Shown one piece after another: positions 34,316-43,909 of a stretch of DNA of 64,000 nt. Every line of letters starts with the position of its first letter. Positions within the stretch are counted from its first letter, which is position 1. The notes beneath the pieces are model-generated. The model was not told the origin of the DNA. It saw only the letters and a list, made by a program, of their open reading frames with translations, and did not search any database. The stretch spans positions 1 through 64,000 of the forward strand of contig JAVBNX010000014.1 of NCBI GenBank assembly GCA_031551275.1, given 5' to 3'. Source of the DNA: JAVBMJ01 sp031551275. GTDB lineage: Bacteria > Bacteroidota > Bacteroidia > Bacteroidales > Rikenellaceae. The position numbers and the translations under genes are program-made.

Positions 34316-35311
34316 ATGATGACTATGAAAAAGATAATCAATCTTCTGGTAATCCCCATGCTGGCGGTTTCGTTCTCCCTGGTGTCGTGCAACAAGGACG
34401 AAACGAACGAGCATGCCGACATTATCGTTAAGTCCTACGGTCCGTGCGTTGTCGGAAATTCCATCGATTACGCCTACATTCTGGCCAGCCCCTCTTCGGT
34501 GCTGTCGAGAGCCTTGGTGGAGGCTTCCATTCCCGGAGACGCGGGAACGGGCTTCGATCCCAACGGCTACACCACCTCATCGGGCGGCATCGAGATTCCT
34601 CATCTGATCACGACCTCGGTAAGTACCGACGGAATGTTGTCTGTAGCCAATATGGTGGATACGGTTGTGGCCGCACTTCGCTACAAGTATGTCATTCCTG
34701 AAGAGGCACGAGGCCAAACCGTACACTTCCAGTTTACCTACACCAACTTGGCAGGCAGACAGGCAAGCATCCATACGAGTGCGGAGGTACGCAAGCAGAG
34801 GATCAAAAAGGGCATTGTATTGACCTCGGCAGACAGATGCTACATCTCGCTCAAGGATATGGCGGCATACACCGCGGCCGAGGTAAGCTCTCTGGGCATT
34901 CAAAACAAGATCGATCTGATCTACAACTTCAAGTCGATACTTGCCGGTACTGTCCAACTCTACGGCCACGCTTTTCTCTCGCCCAGTACGAATGCCCAAT
35001 ACCTGGAAGGTGCGGTCGTTCCCGCGGGATGCACCAACAAGACGAAAGTCGAAAGGCAGCTCTACACCTTCGACAGGCACCTTGCCGCTACAGGCGATGT
35101 TTCGAGCGGCGGTTACTCGTTTATCGACGACATCGACTTTGAGACCTACAACCCCGGAAACGTCGCCGATTACTCCCTGACCTTCGGCAAAGGCAACGCC
35201 ATGTGGGCGGTATCGCAAGACGGCCAAACGGTCTCTTTCCTCCAGGTCAACGGCACACCCTCCGCTACGGTCGGCACGATAACCCTGAGCATGAAGAGCT
35301 ACGACAAGTAG
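34316..35311 (+). CDS. surface lipoprotein of unknown fold at the end of the susCD operon
   Basis: 331 residues. MLAVSFSLVSCNKDETNEHAD gives a lipoprotein signal (Cys near 24) followed by acidic residues that favour surface export. The mature part is beta-rich without recognisable catalytic motifs. Three ATGs occur at the start (34316, 34319, 34325). Position after susC-susD and another lipoprotein, with only three bases between, suggests a surface glycan-binding protein. I do not recognise the family. A terminator follows the gene. Confidence 0.7.
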   Translation: MMTMKKIINLLVIPMLAVSFSLVSCNKDETNEHADIIVKSYGPCVVGNSIDYAYILASPSSVLSRALVEASIPGDAGTGFDPNGYTTSSGGIEIPHLITTSVSTDGMLSVANMVDTVVAALRYKYVIPEEARGQTVHFQFTYTNLAGRQASIHTSAEVRKQRIKKGIVLTSADRCYISLKDMAAYTAAEVSSLGIQNKIDLIYNFKSILAGTVQLYGHAFLSPSTNAQYLEGAVVPAGCTNKTKVERQLYTFDRHLAATGDVSSGGYSFIDDIDFETYNPGNVADYSLTFGKGNAMWAVSQDGQTVSFLQVNGTPSATVGTITLSMKSYDK

Positions 35312-35335
35312 CCTTCCGGATCCATTCCCCAAGAA

Positions 35336-35363
35336 GTCGCCCCGAATTTGAATTCGGGGCGAC
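35336..35363 (+). terminator. terminator of the susCD operon
   Basis: A 13-bp perfect hairpin GTCGCCCCGAATT / AATTCGGGGCGAC with a two-base loop, followed by a weak T-rich tract (TTCCTGTTT). Confidence 0.65.
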
Positions 35364-35378
35364 TTCCTGTTTAAAAAC

Positions 35379-35409
35379 GTCAGCCCCGGCACGTTTGGCC
35401 GGGGCTGAC
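35379..35409 (-). terminator. terminator of the GH105-GH106 minus-strand unit
   Basis: GTCAGCCCCGGC pairs with GCCGGGGCTGAC. On the minus strand it is followed by TTTTTAAAC. It stands back to back with the susCD terminator and separates the convergent transcripts. Confidence 0.7.
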
Positions 35410-35447
35410 TCGCAGGCGCACCAAACGCCGGACTGCGCACTGTTGTA

Positions 35448-38400
35448 CTATTCGCCCAGCAGGGTAACCGGGCCCAAAAGGCCGGAGGGCAGAAGCGGAG
35501 AGTCCTTTTTGTAGTGCCTGAACGCGGCGAAGGTATAGCGGCCCGAGGTACGGGGTTCGCCCTTGAGAAGCCACTCGGGCCACTTGCCCTCCTTTATGCC
35601 GTCGTCCGGCAGTTGCTCGTCGCCGATCAGGCGGTTGGGCCACAGGTTGACCACCTCGACCCTGAGCTGGTTCTGGCCGGTCTTGACCGCACCGGATATG
35701 TCCGCGCGCCAGGGCGAAGTCCACACGATCCCGCAATCCTGCCCGTTGAGCCATACGCGGGCCATGTTCTTGACCACGCCCAGGTCGATATACGAAGGCA
35801 GGTTATCCTTCTCCGCCTCGAACGAGCAGTTGTAGAAGGCGCTTCCCGAGTAGTACTTGATGCCCTGGTCGGCATTCAGCGTCCAGTCTGTCAGCGTGTC
35901 GAAGGCAACTCTTTCCGGTCCGCCCCACTTGGGATCGAACTCCACGCTCCACTCTGCAGCGATCTCCCCATAAGGTTTTAGCGCCCGGAAATTCTTTTTC
36001 GATTCCGCCTTGAGCGTAGAACCCTTCGGAAAGACGATAAAGTAACTCTCGAAAGGCTCGAAACGGAGCGGGATCAGCGTCGCTGCACTCGAAGTCCTGT
36101 ACTCGGGCAGCGCGCGCATTTCGCCGCTTACCGCCGACCAGAGTTCGGGCCTGCGGCCTGTAACCCGGAACGAGCACTCCGTCTCTACCGCGTCCGGGGT
36201 TTTGTTTGCAACGAAATAGATATCGTAATCCTTCGCCGTGCGGTGGGTGTACCTTATGGCCGAAGCCGTCGATGCAGCAAAGTCCTCGATCGTACCCCCT
36301 TCTAAGAGCAGGGAAGAGGTTATCCGGTAGTTCGGGTAGAGGTTGTCGACCTGGGAGACGAGCTCGGCGCCCCATACGATACGGCCTTTGCCCACATTGC
36401 GCGTGGTCAGCTCCGCCGGACACACATTGCCTCCCCACAACTTCTGCACGAGGTTTTCTACCTGTTTATCGCACTCGGGATAATCCTCCAGGCCGGGGGA
36501 CTTGGCCGGAGGCATACCGACCACCGTTGCACCCGCTTCGATCAGTTCGGCCAGCTTGCCGAGCAGTTGCGGGGTCATGGTCTCCCAGGCCGGCAACACC
36601 AGGAGTTTGTACCTGGCTCCGGAGGGGAAGACCACTTCGCCCTGCTCCACGGAGGCCTGGTAGAGCAATCCGGGGGGGCAGCCGTCGAAGTTGTACCCGC
36701 GCCTGTCGGGCAGGGTAAAGGTCTTGTCGTTGAGGTCGTTTACCTCGAACACCTTTGTGTCGTATGCCGATTCGGGCGCCAAAAAGACATGGGGCGAGCC
36801 CTCGGGGGCGAGGTAAAGCACATCGGCCACGGTGCGCCCCTGCTGGAGGAGGAACTGGCTGCGGGAGACGTATGAATGGTACGCCCCCGCGAGGTGCCAC
36901 CACGTCTGGTTGCGGTCCCAATGCACGCCGTAACGCCCCATCGTCATGCCGGGACGCAGCTCCTCGGGCAGGCTCTGGTGGGCGAAAGTATGGAACACCA
37001 ACCGGTTGATGCCGGATGCGAAAGCCCAGTCGGTCTGGTCCTTTATCGTGCCGGGATGCTGCCTCCAGCCGTCGCGGTCGGAGGTAAAGGACTCGGCTGG
37101 AACCTCCGCAGCGCCCTTCAGGTGGGCTATCGAAGTCCCTTCGGCGGCACTGAACGCCGTATTGTAACCGTAGCCTACCCCCCAGAACTCACACATCGGC
37201 ACATCGGCCACCGAGCCCAACTCGAGGTCGGCTGTCGGGTTCATGTCGTAGGGTTCGATCGAGAGCCCCATCCCCCGCTTGTGGGCGTAATCGCGTATAT
37301 ACCCCGCATGGTTCTCGATGATCAACTCCTGGGCCGTCTGGCGCACATCCCACAGGAAGCGCTCGCTCATCTCCCGGCTTTGGATGATCACGCCGTCATA
37401 CACCGGCAGGAAATGGAGCGGATCGTAACCCCTGCGCTTGGTAAACTCGTTTACGAAGTGGTCCGACCAGTTCTGCGCACCCATCTCCCAACTGTCCATG
37501 TGGAGCATCTTGAGGCCGCCCTCGAGCGAGGTATCCCTTGGGCCTATGTGCTGCAGCAGGGCGGTGGTAAATACGTCGAAATGCGCGACCAGGGCCGTGG
37601 TGTCGAACTTATCGCACTCCATACCCACGCCGGGCAGGGGGGCGGGACGCGTGACGGCCCCGTTGTTGCGGCAGCCGAGCCTCATCAAGGTCCATTTGCC
37701 CTCGGGGGCATCCCAGTTGAGCACGCCTTCGGGCGACATGCTGGAGGTCAGGTTGATCACGTCGGAGGCCATGACCGGCGCATCCCCCGGTTTGGCGGTA
37801 AAGAGCGGAAGCGAGGGGATGTACTGGCGCACTACCGAGCCCCGGGGAAGGCCCGCGGCCGAACTGTATGGCGGGCGGTAGAAAAGGGCCTTCTCATCGG
37901 CATCCTCTATTTTGTTGCCTGCGGGGGTTTTGAATGCCAGCACGGCCACGTCGGCGTAATACTCTTGCCATTTCTCTTTCATTTCGGGGGTAAAGCCTTC
38001 CGATCCGAAATAGGGCCTTTTGGCTGCCGGCACGGGCAACTGGACGCTGATCCTGCCTCCGCCGTCGACCTGTACGCTGCTCGAGACCAGGTGGCGCATC
38101 GACTGCTCGGGTTTTACCCACGGGCCGCCGCTGCCTGTCCATCCCGGCCCCACGCCGAGGGTAATGGCGATCCCCAGCCTTTCGGCCTGCTCGACGGCGT
38201 GTTTGAAAAGGTCCTTCCACCGGTCGCTCAAAAAGGGCACCGGACCGCGCGGAACACCCACGTTTACCTCGAGGTAGACCACGTGGCCGATTCCGGCCTC
38301 CTTCATCGATTCGAGGTCTTTGGTAATCGCCTCCTCGGAGAGGTTACCATCCATAAAATACCAGTAAACACCGGGCTTGGCCGCGAGCGGCGGGTTGTCG

Positions 38401-38522
38401 AACCCTGCCTTCAGCGCCTCCACTCCGGGATTGCTGCAGCATCCGGATAAAGCGGCAAGCCATGCAACGACAACCGGGAGTGCCGTCCGCAGGCTTCTTC
38501 TCAACAAATTATTGGTTATCAT
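35448..38522 (-). CDS. GH106-type alpha-L-rhamnosidase-like glycosidase
   Basis: A 1024-residue exported enzyme with a lipoprotein-like signal (VVAWLAALSGCC). It has the GH106 layout: an N-terminal barrel domain starting GVYWYFMDGNLSEEAITKDL, an active-site region LHMDSWEMGAQNW near 338-350, and a C-terminal galactose-binding-like jelly roll with ARVWLNGQDCGIVWTSPWRA. GH106 enzymes release terminal alpha-L-rhamnose by inversion. It shares the D-S-x-E motif with the second GH106-like protein at 45383. It follows the GH105 gene after 21 bases on the same strand and is probably co-transcribed with it. Confidence 0.8.
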   Translation of the reverse strand: MITNNLLRRSLRTALPVVVAWLAALSGCCSNPGVEALKAGFDNPPLAAKPGVYWYFMDGNLSEEAITKDLESMKEAGIGHVVYLEVNVGVPRGPVPFLSDRWKDLFKHAVEQAERLGIAITLGVGPGWTGSGGPWVKPEQSMRHLVSSSVQVDGGGRISVQLPVPAAKRPYFGSEGFTPEMKEKWQEYYADVAVLAFKTPAGNKIEDADEKALFYRPPYSSAAGLPRGSVVRQYIPSLPLFTAKPGDAPVMASDVINLTSSMSPEGVLNWDAPEGKWTLMRLGCRNNGAVTRPAPLPGVGMECDKFDTTALVAHFDVFTTALLQHIGPRDTSLEGGLKMLHMDSWEMGAQNWSDHFVNEFTKRRGYDPLHFLPVYDGVIIQSREMSERFLWDVRQTAQELIIENHAGYIRDYAHKRGMGLSIEPYDMNPTADLELGSVADVPMCEFWGVGYGYNTAFSAAEGTSIAHLKGAAEVPAESFTSDRDGWRQHPGTIKDQTDWAFASGINRLVFHTFAHQSLPEELRPGMTMGRYGVHWDRNQTWWHLAGAYHSYVSRSQFLLQQGRTVADVLYLAPEGSPHVFLAPESAYDTKVFEVNDLNDKTFTLPDRRGYNFDGCPPGLLYQASVEQGEVVFPSGARYKLLVLPAWETMTPQLLGKLAELIEAGATVVGMPPAKSPGLEDYPECDKQVENLVQKLWGGNVCPAELTTRNVGKGRIVWGAELVSQVDNLYPNYRITSSLLLEGGTIEDFAASTASAIRYTHRTAKDYDIYFVANKTPDAVETECSFRVTGRRPELWSAVSGEMRALPEYRTSSAATLIPLRFEPFESYFIVFPKGSTLKAESKKNFRALKPYGEIAAEWSVEFDPKWGGPERVAFDTLTDWTLNADQGIKYYSGSAFYNCSFEAEKDNLPSYIDLGVVKNMARVWLNGQDCGIVWTSPWRADISGAVKTGQNQLRVEVVNLWPNRLIGDEQLPDDGIKEGKWPEWLLKGEPRTSGRYTFAAFRHYKKDSPLLPSGLLGPVTLLGE

Positions 38523-38543
38523 AATGGTATATATTAGTGTCTA

Positions 38544-39749
38544 TCAATGCGCCGCGGCGTAGGCAGCGACCTCCAGTCCCGAGAGGGCGAAAGCGGCTGT
38601 GCCGTAGACTTCATTCTTGTCGGCGGTAATGTTCTGCGGCGCGTCGCCTATGGGCTGGACGTAACCGAGCTTCCCGTCGGGATGGACGGCGGCCACCATC
38701 GCGCTCCACGCCTTTTTTGCGGCGGGGAGGTACTCTTTCTCACTGAGCAGACCGTTGTTGATCCCCCACCACAACCCGAACGTGAAGAATCCCGTGGCGC
38801 TCGCTTCGGGCGAGGGATAGGTAACCGGGTCGAGCAGGCTGGTGCGCCAGTAACCGTCCTTGCCCTGAAGGGTCACGATCCTGGACATCATCTCCCGGAA
38901 GAGTTGTTCGTACCTGTCGCGCGTGGGATGGGTCTCGGGCAGGTAATTCAATATCCTGGCCAGTGAGCCGATTACCCAGCCGTTGCCGCGGCCCCAGAAG
39001 ACCTTCTCCCCGTTCGCTTCCCTCTGGGACATGTAGCGGGTGTCGCGGAAGAACAAACGTTCCTCCTTATCGTAGAGCACATGCACGGTCATCCAGAACT
39101 CCCTCTCCATAAAATCGAGGTACTCCTTGTTGCCTGTGATGTTGGAGAAGAGGATAAATGTCGGGGGGGCCACATAGAGCGCGTCGCACCAGCACCAGCG
39201 CTCCTGGTTCTGGGGCACCTCGAAATCCAGGTTGTCGGTTCGGGGGCAGTATTTGACCTGGTAGTCGAGCCTCTCGATGGTGGGGATCAGAACCTTCCAC
39301 CCGCCCAGCAATCCCATGATGGTCTTGCCGTCCCACTTTTCGATCCTCTCGACGGTGTATTTGGGCTGCGGATCGTCGAGCCACAGGTTGGCGTACATCA
39401 GCGAAACGGCCAGGTCGTTGGCGGGATTGAGCGACCGGATGCCCGGCTCCCAATTAACCTCCCGGGCGATCTTGGCGCACCACTCCTTGAATCCGAAGCT
39501 GTTGTCGTAGCGGGCCCAGTCACTGACCGCGCTCATAAACACGCCGTCAGCCCAGCCCGTGTACCTGGGATTCCAGATGGCCCTCCCGAAGGTGGGCATG
39601 TTGTTCCTTTGCCAATCGATCGAAGCGTTGATCACAGCGCGCACATCGTCCACCGCGATTTTGTCTGAGAATTTGCCCGCACCGAAAGCAGGGAAAGCGG
39701 CCGATGAACAGACTAAAAAGGCCATCAGCGGCTGGAAGATTCTTTTCAT
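38544..39749 (-). CDS. GH105/GH88-type unsaturated glucuronyl hydrolase
   Basis: A 401-residue (alpha/alpha)6-barrel hydrolase with a signal peptide (PLMAFLVCSSAAFPAFGA). It removes the 4,5-unsaturated uronic acid that polysaccharide lyases leave at chain ends. The catalytic Asp lies in WCWCDALYVAPP near 181, and FWGRGNGWVIGSL near 253 is the YteR-like substrate-binding segment. GH105 rather than GH88 is favoured by these motifs, but the uronate specificity cannot be read. The enzyme implies an active lyase in the locus. Confidence 0.88.
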   Translation of the reverse strand: MKRIFQPLMAFLVCSSAAFPAFGAGKFSDKIAVDDVRAVINASIDWQRNNMPTFGRAIWNPRYTGWADGVFMSAVSDWARYDNSFGFKEWCAKIAREVNWEPGIRSLNPANDLAVSLMYANLWLDDPQPKYTVERIEKWDGKTIMGLLGGWKVLIPTIERLDYQVKYCPRTDNLDFEVPQNQERWCWCDALYVAPPTFILFSNITGNKEYLDFMEREFWMTVHVLYDKEERLFFRDTRYMSQREANGEKVFWGRGNGWVIGSLARILNYLPETHPTRDRYEQLFREMMSRIVTLQGKDGYWRTSLLDPVTYPSPEASATGFFTFGLWWGINNGLLSEKEYLPAAKKAWSAMVAAVHPDGKLGYVQPIGDAPQNITADKNEVYGTAAFALSGLEVAAYAAAH

Positions 39750-39770
39750 AGCACTCTATCTTGTTTGTGT

Positions 39771-39778
39771 CAAAGATA
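39771..39778 (-). promoter_or_regulatory. -7 element (TATCTTTG) for the GH105-GH106 unit
   Basis: Minus-strand TATCTTTG lies 21 bases upstream of the GH105 start at 39749, in the 201-base divergent region. Confidence 0.55.
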
Positions 39779-39909
39779 ATTATGCTTTATTTGCCTTAAT
39801 GGATAAAAGTGTCTCCCCAACTCAATACTTTTGTTTTTCCGGGAGATTATTACTGAAATTTAGCGAATCGCGTGGACTAAATTATCCAAAAAGTAAAGAT
39901 TTCCGGTCG

Positions 39910-39917
39910 TACCTTTG
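39910..39917 (+). promoter_or_regulatory. -7 element (TACCTTTG) for the lyase-sulfatase unit
   Basis: Plus-strand TACCTTTG lies 33 bases upstream of the ATG at 39951, divergent to the GH105 promoter. It would drive the four-gene unit to 48229. Confidence 0.55.
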
Positions 39918-39950
39918 GGTATCAGTTAAACCCCGAAAAAAACATCCGTT

Positions 39951-41921
39951 ATGAAGAGACTGCTTACACTGCTGTTACTCGCGCTCCCGATCTTGAGTTG
40001 GGCCGCGGACGGCAAACGAAACCTGCTCAAATCGCTCTGTACCGAGCAAGAGCTCTCCACCATGCTGCTGCCTGCCGAAAAGTGGGTGCCTTTCCCCGCT
40101 TACAGCGACAGGGAGGGCTGGAACCGCCTGCCCGAACAGGTGCGGGTAAAATACGCCAAACAGGCCGAAAGGTACCTGGACTTCCCCTGGCACGACGTCA
40201 AGGCCACCGAGTACCTGGCCTTCTCCCGTACCGGAAACCGCCAGGCGATGGAGAACCCGCAGAGCGCCCGCGTCGCGGCGCTGCGTTCACTGGCTATGGG
40301 CGAGCTGGCCGAGGGCAAAGGCCGCTTCATGGACGATCTGGTCAACGGGGTCTACTCGTTCTGCGAAATGAGTTCATGGTGCCTCTCAGCATGCTTCTAT
40401 ATGCACCAGAGGGGGAAAGACGGGTGGAACGGAATGCTCGGGCCGACCAACCTGCCCGACATCGAGGACCCCATCATCGACCTCTGGGTGGCCGAAGCCG
40501 GCAACGACCTCTCCTGGATATGGTATTTTTTCAAGGATGAGTTCGACAAGATGAGCCCCGTCATATCCAAGAGGCTTCATTCTGAGATTACCAAACGGGT
40601 CCTCGAGCCCTACTACACGCGCAACGACTACTGGTGGATCACGGGCTGGGGACGCGACGAGGCCAACAACTGGAATCCCTGGTGCAACTACAATGTCTCG
40701 ACCGCCATCCTGCTCTGCGAAAAGGATCCGGCCAAAAGGGCGAAGGGAATATACAAGGCCATGACCTCGGTCGATCTTTTCTTCAACATCTACCCCGAGG
40801 ACGGGAGCTGCGAGGAGGGCCCCAACTATTGGAGCATGGCCGGCGCCAAGGCGTACGACTTCGTCAATTTGATCGACATGTCCACGGGCGGCAAGGTCAA
40901 CATCTTCTCCAATGAGCTGTTCAAGAACATCGGAAGGTACATCTACCGCGTCTACATCTCCGAAGGCACCTACTTCGTGAACTTCGCCGACGCCCCCGCC
41001 AAGATCGGCCCGCGGGCCGGACTGATCTACCGCTACGGCGAGAGGATAGGCGACAAGGAGCTGGAAGGCTTCGGGGTCTTCCTGCTCAAGCGGGCCGATT
41101 TCGACTCGCAGGCTCCGATCGGCACCTTCGGTCCCGTGTTGGACGACCTGTTCATGGACCGCGATTGGAAGAACAAGCAGGCGATCGAGCCCATGGTAGG
41201 GCAATACTACTTCCCGGGCAACCAGGTGGCGGTCATGCGCCAGCACCCCGGGACCAACGACGGCTTCTACCTCGCGGCCAAGGGAGGCAGCAACGGCGAG
41301 ACGCACAACCACAACGACGTGGGCTCGGGCATCATATACTACAACGGCAAACCGGTATTCGTGGACGCAGGCGTGGGCACATACACCAAGGAGACCTTCG
41401 AAAGGGGTCGCTACAAGATATGGACCATGCAGTCCAACTACCACAACCTTCCGGTAATAAACGGCGCGGCACAGCTTCCGGGCTCCAAATACAAAGCCGA
41501 AGGCTCCGAGTACGCCGAATCCAAAAAGGTCGTCGGTTTCTCGACCGACATCGCCAAGGCCTACGATCCGGCTGCCAGGGTCGAAAAATGGATAAGGTCC
41601 TACACCCTGGACAGGAGCAAAGGGATAACCATTTCGGATGAGTACCTGCTCGGGGAGGTAACCGGCAAGAGCCAGCTCCGGTACGTCACTCCGCTGGAAT
41701 TTACCATCGAAAAGGGGACGGTCGCGCTCAAAGGCGACGGATTTACCGTTTACGTGAAATACGACCCCAAACAACTCGTGGCGGGCAAGGAGGTAAAGAC
41801 CATCGACGATCCCAAGATCACGCGCGTGTGGGGCGATAAGATCAACGTATTGACCTTCGACCTCCCCGCCTCGCCCAAAGGCAAGGCGACTTTAAAGTTA
41901 ACCGGTTCGAACGACAAATAA
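39951..41921 (+). CDS. heparinase II/III-family protein, putative polysaccharide lyase (copy 1)
   Basis: A 656-residue exported protein with a signal peptide (LLTLLLLALPILSWAA). An N-terminal alpha-helical toroid (about 60-400) contains YYTRNDYWWITGW near 220 and ANNWNPWCNYN. The C-terminal beta-sandwich heparinase II/III domain (about 410-650) has NGETHNHNDVGSGIIYYNG near 449, which holds the metal or catalytic His cluster, and FVDAGVGTYTKETF. Such proteins cleave uronate-containing chains by beta-elimination. The exact PL family (PL12, PL15, PL21, PL37 or unassigned) is not clear to me. It is seven bases from its paralogue. Confidence 0.82.
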   Translation: MKRLLTLLLLALPILSWAADGKRNLLKSLCTEQELSTMLLPAEKWVPFPAYSDREGWNRLPEQVRVKYAKQAERYLDFPWHDVKATEYLAFSRTGNRQAMENPQSARVAALRSLAMGELAEGKGRFMDDLVNGVYSFCEMSSWCLSACFYMHQRGKDGWNGMLGPTNLPDIEDPIIDLWVAEAGNDLSWIWYFFKDEFDKMSPVISKRLHSEITKRVLEPYYTRNDYWWITGWGRDEANNWNPWCNYNVSTAILLCEKDPAKRAKGIYKAMTSVDLFFNIYPEDGSCEEGPNYWSMAGAKAYDFVNLIDMSTGGKVNIFSNELFKNIGRYIYRVYISEGTYFVNFADAPAKIGPRAGLIYRYGERIGDKELEGFGVFLLKRADFDSQAPIGTFGPVLDDLFMDRDWKNKQAIEPMVGQYYFPGNQVAVMRQHPGTNDGFYLAAKGGSNGETHNHNDVGSGIIYYNGKPVFVDAGVGTYTKETFERGRYKIWTMQSNYHNLPVINGAAQLPGSKYKAEGSEYAESKKVVGFSTDIAKAYDPAARVEKWIRSYTLDRSKGITISDEYLLGEVTGKSQLRYVTPLEFTIEKGTVALKGDGFTVYVKYDPKQLVAGKEVKTIDDPKITRVWGDKINVLTFDLPASPKGKATLKLTGSNDK

Positions 41922-41928
41922 GACGACA

Positions 41929-43890
41929 ATGAAAAAACTACTGATACTTATAGCCGCGGTCATCTCCTTTACCGCGCTCCAGGCAAAGGAGCAGAGGAAT
42001 TTCCTGACCGGCTCCTTCACAAGGGACCAGGTCAAGGCCATGCTCGTGCAGGACGACAGCTGGATCAAATTCCCCGCCTACAAAGACCGCAAGGCATGGG
42101 AAGCCCTACCCGCCGCCATGCGCGAGCAGTACGTGGCCAACGGCGAGAAGTACCTCAACTACACCTGGCCGGTGGTCAGGGCGACCGACTACCTCGCCTT
42201 TACCCGCACGGGCGACAGGGAGATCATGCAAAAGCCGATGTTCGATAAACTCAGGGCCCTCCAGGTCCTTGTGATGGCCGAGCTGGTGGAGGGTAAAGGG
42301 CGCTTCATGGACGACATAGTCAACGGGGTCTTCTCGATCTGCGAAATGGGCTTCTGGGGCCTCTCCGCGCACTTCTATATGTACGTCGAGGACGAAGGCC
42401 CGGGCAAGGACGTCCCGACGGTAAACTTCCCGGACATTACCAACCCCATCATCGACTTGTGGGTTGGGGAGGTAGCCGCCGACCTGGCGTGGACCTACTA
42501 CTTCTTCAAGGATGAATTCGAGAAGATCAGCCCGGTACTCCCGCGCAGGATCGAGCACGAGTTGCGCACCAAGGTCCTCGAGCCCTACTACACGCGCAAC
42601 GACTACTGGTGGATCACGGGTTGGAAGCGGGGCGAGGCCAACAACTGGAATCCCTGGTGCAACTACAACATCATGAACGCCATGCTGATCATCGAGAAGG
42701 ACCAGGACAAGAAGGCCGACGCGCTGTACAAAAGCATGAAATCGGTCGACCTGTTCTTCAACTCCTATCCCAACGACGGGGGCTGCGACGAGGGTCCCTC
42801 CTACTGGGGCGCCGCCGGCGGCAAGGCGTTCGATTACCTCGACCTGCTCTACCGGGCCACCGACGGGGGCATCTCGATATTCGACAAACCGCTCGTCAAG
42901 GATATCGGACGCTACATCTACCGAGTCTACATCAGTCAGGCGCACTACTTCATCAACTTCGCCGACGCGCCCACATGGCTCTACGCACGCTCGGGCACGA
43001 TCTACCGCTACGGCGAAAGGATAGGCGACAAAACCATGGCCGGTTTCGGCGCTTTCCTGCTGCGTGAGGCGCAATACGGCACCCGCCCCATCAACGGGCT
43101 GCTGGCCACCGCGCTCGAGGACCTGTTTACCCTCGACGGATGGGAGAAGACCACCCCGGTGGAGCCGCTCATCGGCGAGTACTACTTCCCCGACCTGCAG
43201 ATCGCCCTGGCGCGGGAGCGGGCGGGCTCCAACGAGGGCTTCTATTTCGCGGCCAAAGGGGGCCACAACGGCGAGACGCACAACCACAACGACGTGGGCT
43301 CGGGCATCGTGTTTTACGACGGCTACCCGGTATTCGTCGACGCGGGGGTGGGCACCTACACCAAGGAGACCTTCGGCAAAGGGCGGTACAAGATCTGGAC
43401 GATGCAGTCCACCTACCACAACCTGCCGCTGATCAACGGCACGCCCCAGTCGGTAGGCAAACAATTCGCCGCCTCTACCCCCAAATATTCCCACACCAAG
43501 ACCTCCACCTCGTTCTCGGTCGATATAGCCAAGGCTTACCCCCCCGAGGCCAAAGTGACGAAGTGGGTAAGGGGTTACGCCCTCAACCGGGGCAAGGGAG
43601 TGACCATCTCCGACGATTACCTGCTATCGGAAGCGGTCAGCCCCACCGAGCTCCACTACCTCACGCCGATGGAGTGCAAAATTACCAAGCCGGGCGTGAT
43701 CGAGCTTAAAAACAGTAACTTTACCCTCACGTTCAAATACAATCCCGCACTTCTCAAAGCCGATGTCAAGCTGGTAACGATCGAGGATGCGAAGCTCACG
43801 CGTGCATGGAAGAGCCTGAACATGATCGTGCTTACCCCTGCCTTGAAGACAAGCGGCAAAACGTCGGTAGAGCTCACGGCGGTAAAATAA
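41929..43890 (+). CDS. heparinase II/III-family protein, putative polysaccharide lyase (copy 2)
   Basis: A 653-residue paralogue of the preceding protein, collinear over the whole length and identical in long blocks, including VLEPYYTRNDYWWITGW and the motif N-G-E-T-H-N-H-N-D-V-G-S-G near 446. It also has a signal peptide (LIAAVISFTALQA). It differs in the N-terminal helices (EDEGPGKDVPTVNF replaces a shorter loop) and near 360-390. The tandem pair arose by duplication and may have split preference for chain end or sulfation. The sulfatase gene follows after 19 bases. Confidence 0.82.
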   Translation: MKKLLILIAAVISFTALQAKEQRNFLTGSFTRDQVKAMLVQDDSWIKFPAYKDRKAWEALPAAMREQYVANGEKYLNYTWPVVRATDYLAFTRTGDREIMQKPMFDKLRALQVLVMAELVEGKGRFMDDIVNGVFSICEMGFWGLSAHFYMYVEDEGPGKDVPTVNFPDITNPIIDLWVGEVAADLAWTYYFFKDEFEKISPVLPRRIEHELRTKVLEPYYTRNDYWWITGWKRGEANNWNPWCNYNIMNAMLIIEKDQDKKADALYKSMKSVDLFFNSYPNDGGCDEGPSYWGAAGGKAFDYLDLLYRATDGGISIFDKPLVKDIGRYIYRVYISQAHYFINFADAPTWLYARSGTIYRYGERIGDKTMAGFGAFLLREAQYGTRPINGLLATALEDLFTLDGWEKTTPVEPLIGEYYFPDLQIALARERAGSNEGFYFAAKGGHNGETHNHNDVGSGIVFYDGYPVFVDAGVGTYTKETFGKGRYKIWTMQSTYHNLPLINGTPQSVGKQFAASTPKYSHTKTSTSFSVDIAKAYPPEAKVTKWVRGYALNRGKGVTISDDYLLSEAVSPTELHYLTPMECKITKPGVIELKNSNFTLTFKYNPALLKADVKLVTIEDAKLTRAWKSLNMIVLTPALKTSGKTSVELTAVK

Positions 43891-43909
43891 AAACAACCCA
43901 AAGTCAACC

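Noticed and set aside
36206..36718. Possible second gene inside the GH106-like region
   Set aside because: Arginine- and proline-rich shadow frame with no motif; the GH106-like frame is uninterrupted across it.
36876..38450. 524-codon plus-strand frame opposite the GH106-like gene
   Set aside because: Composition is that of an antisense shadow (His, Arg, Pro and Val rich), with no recognisable domain.
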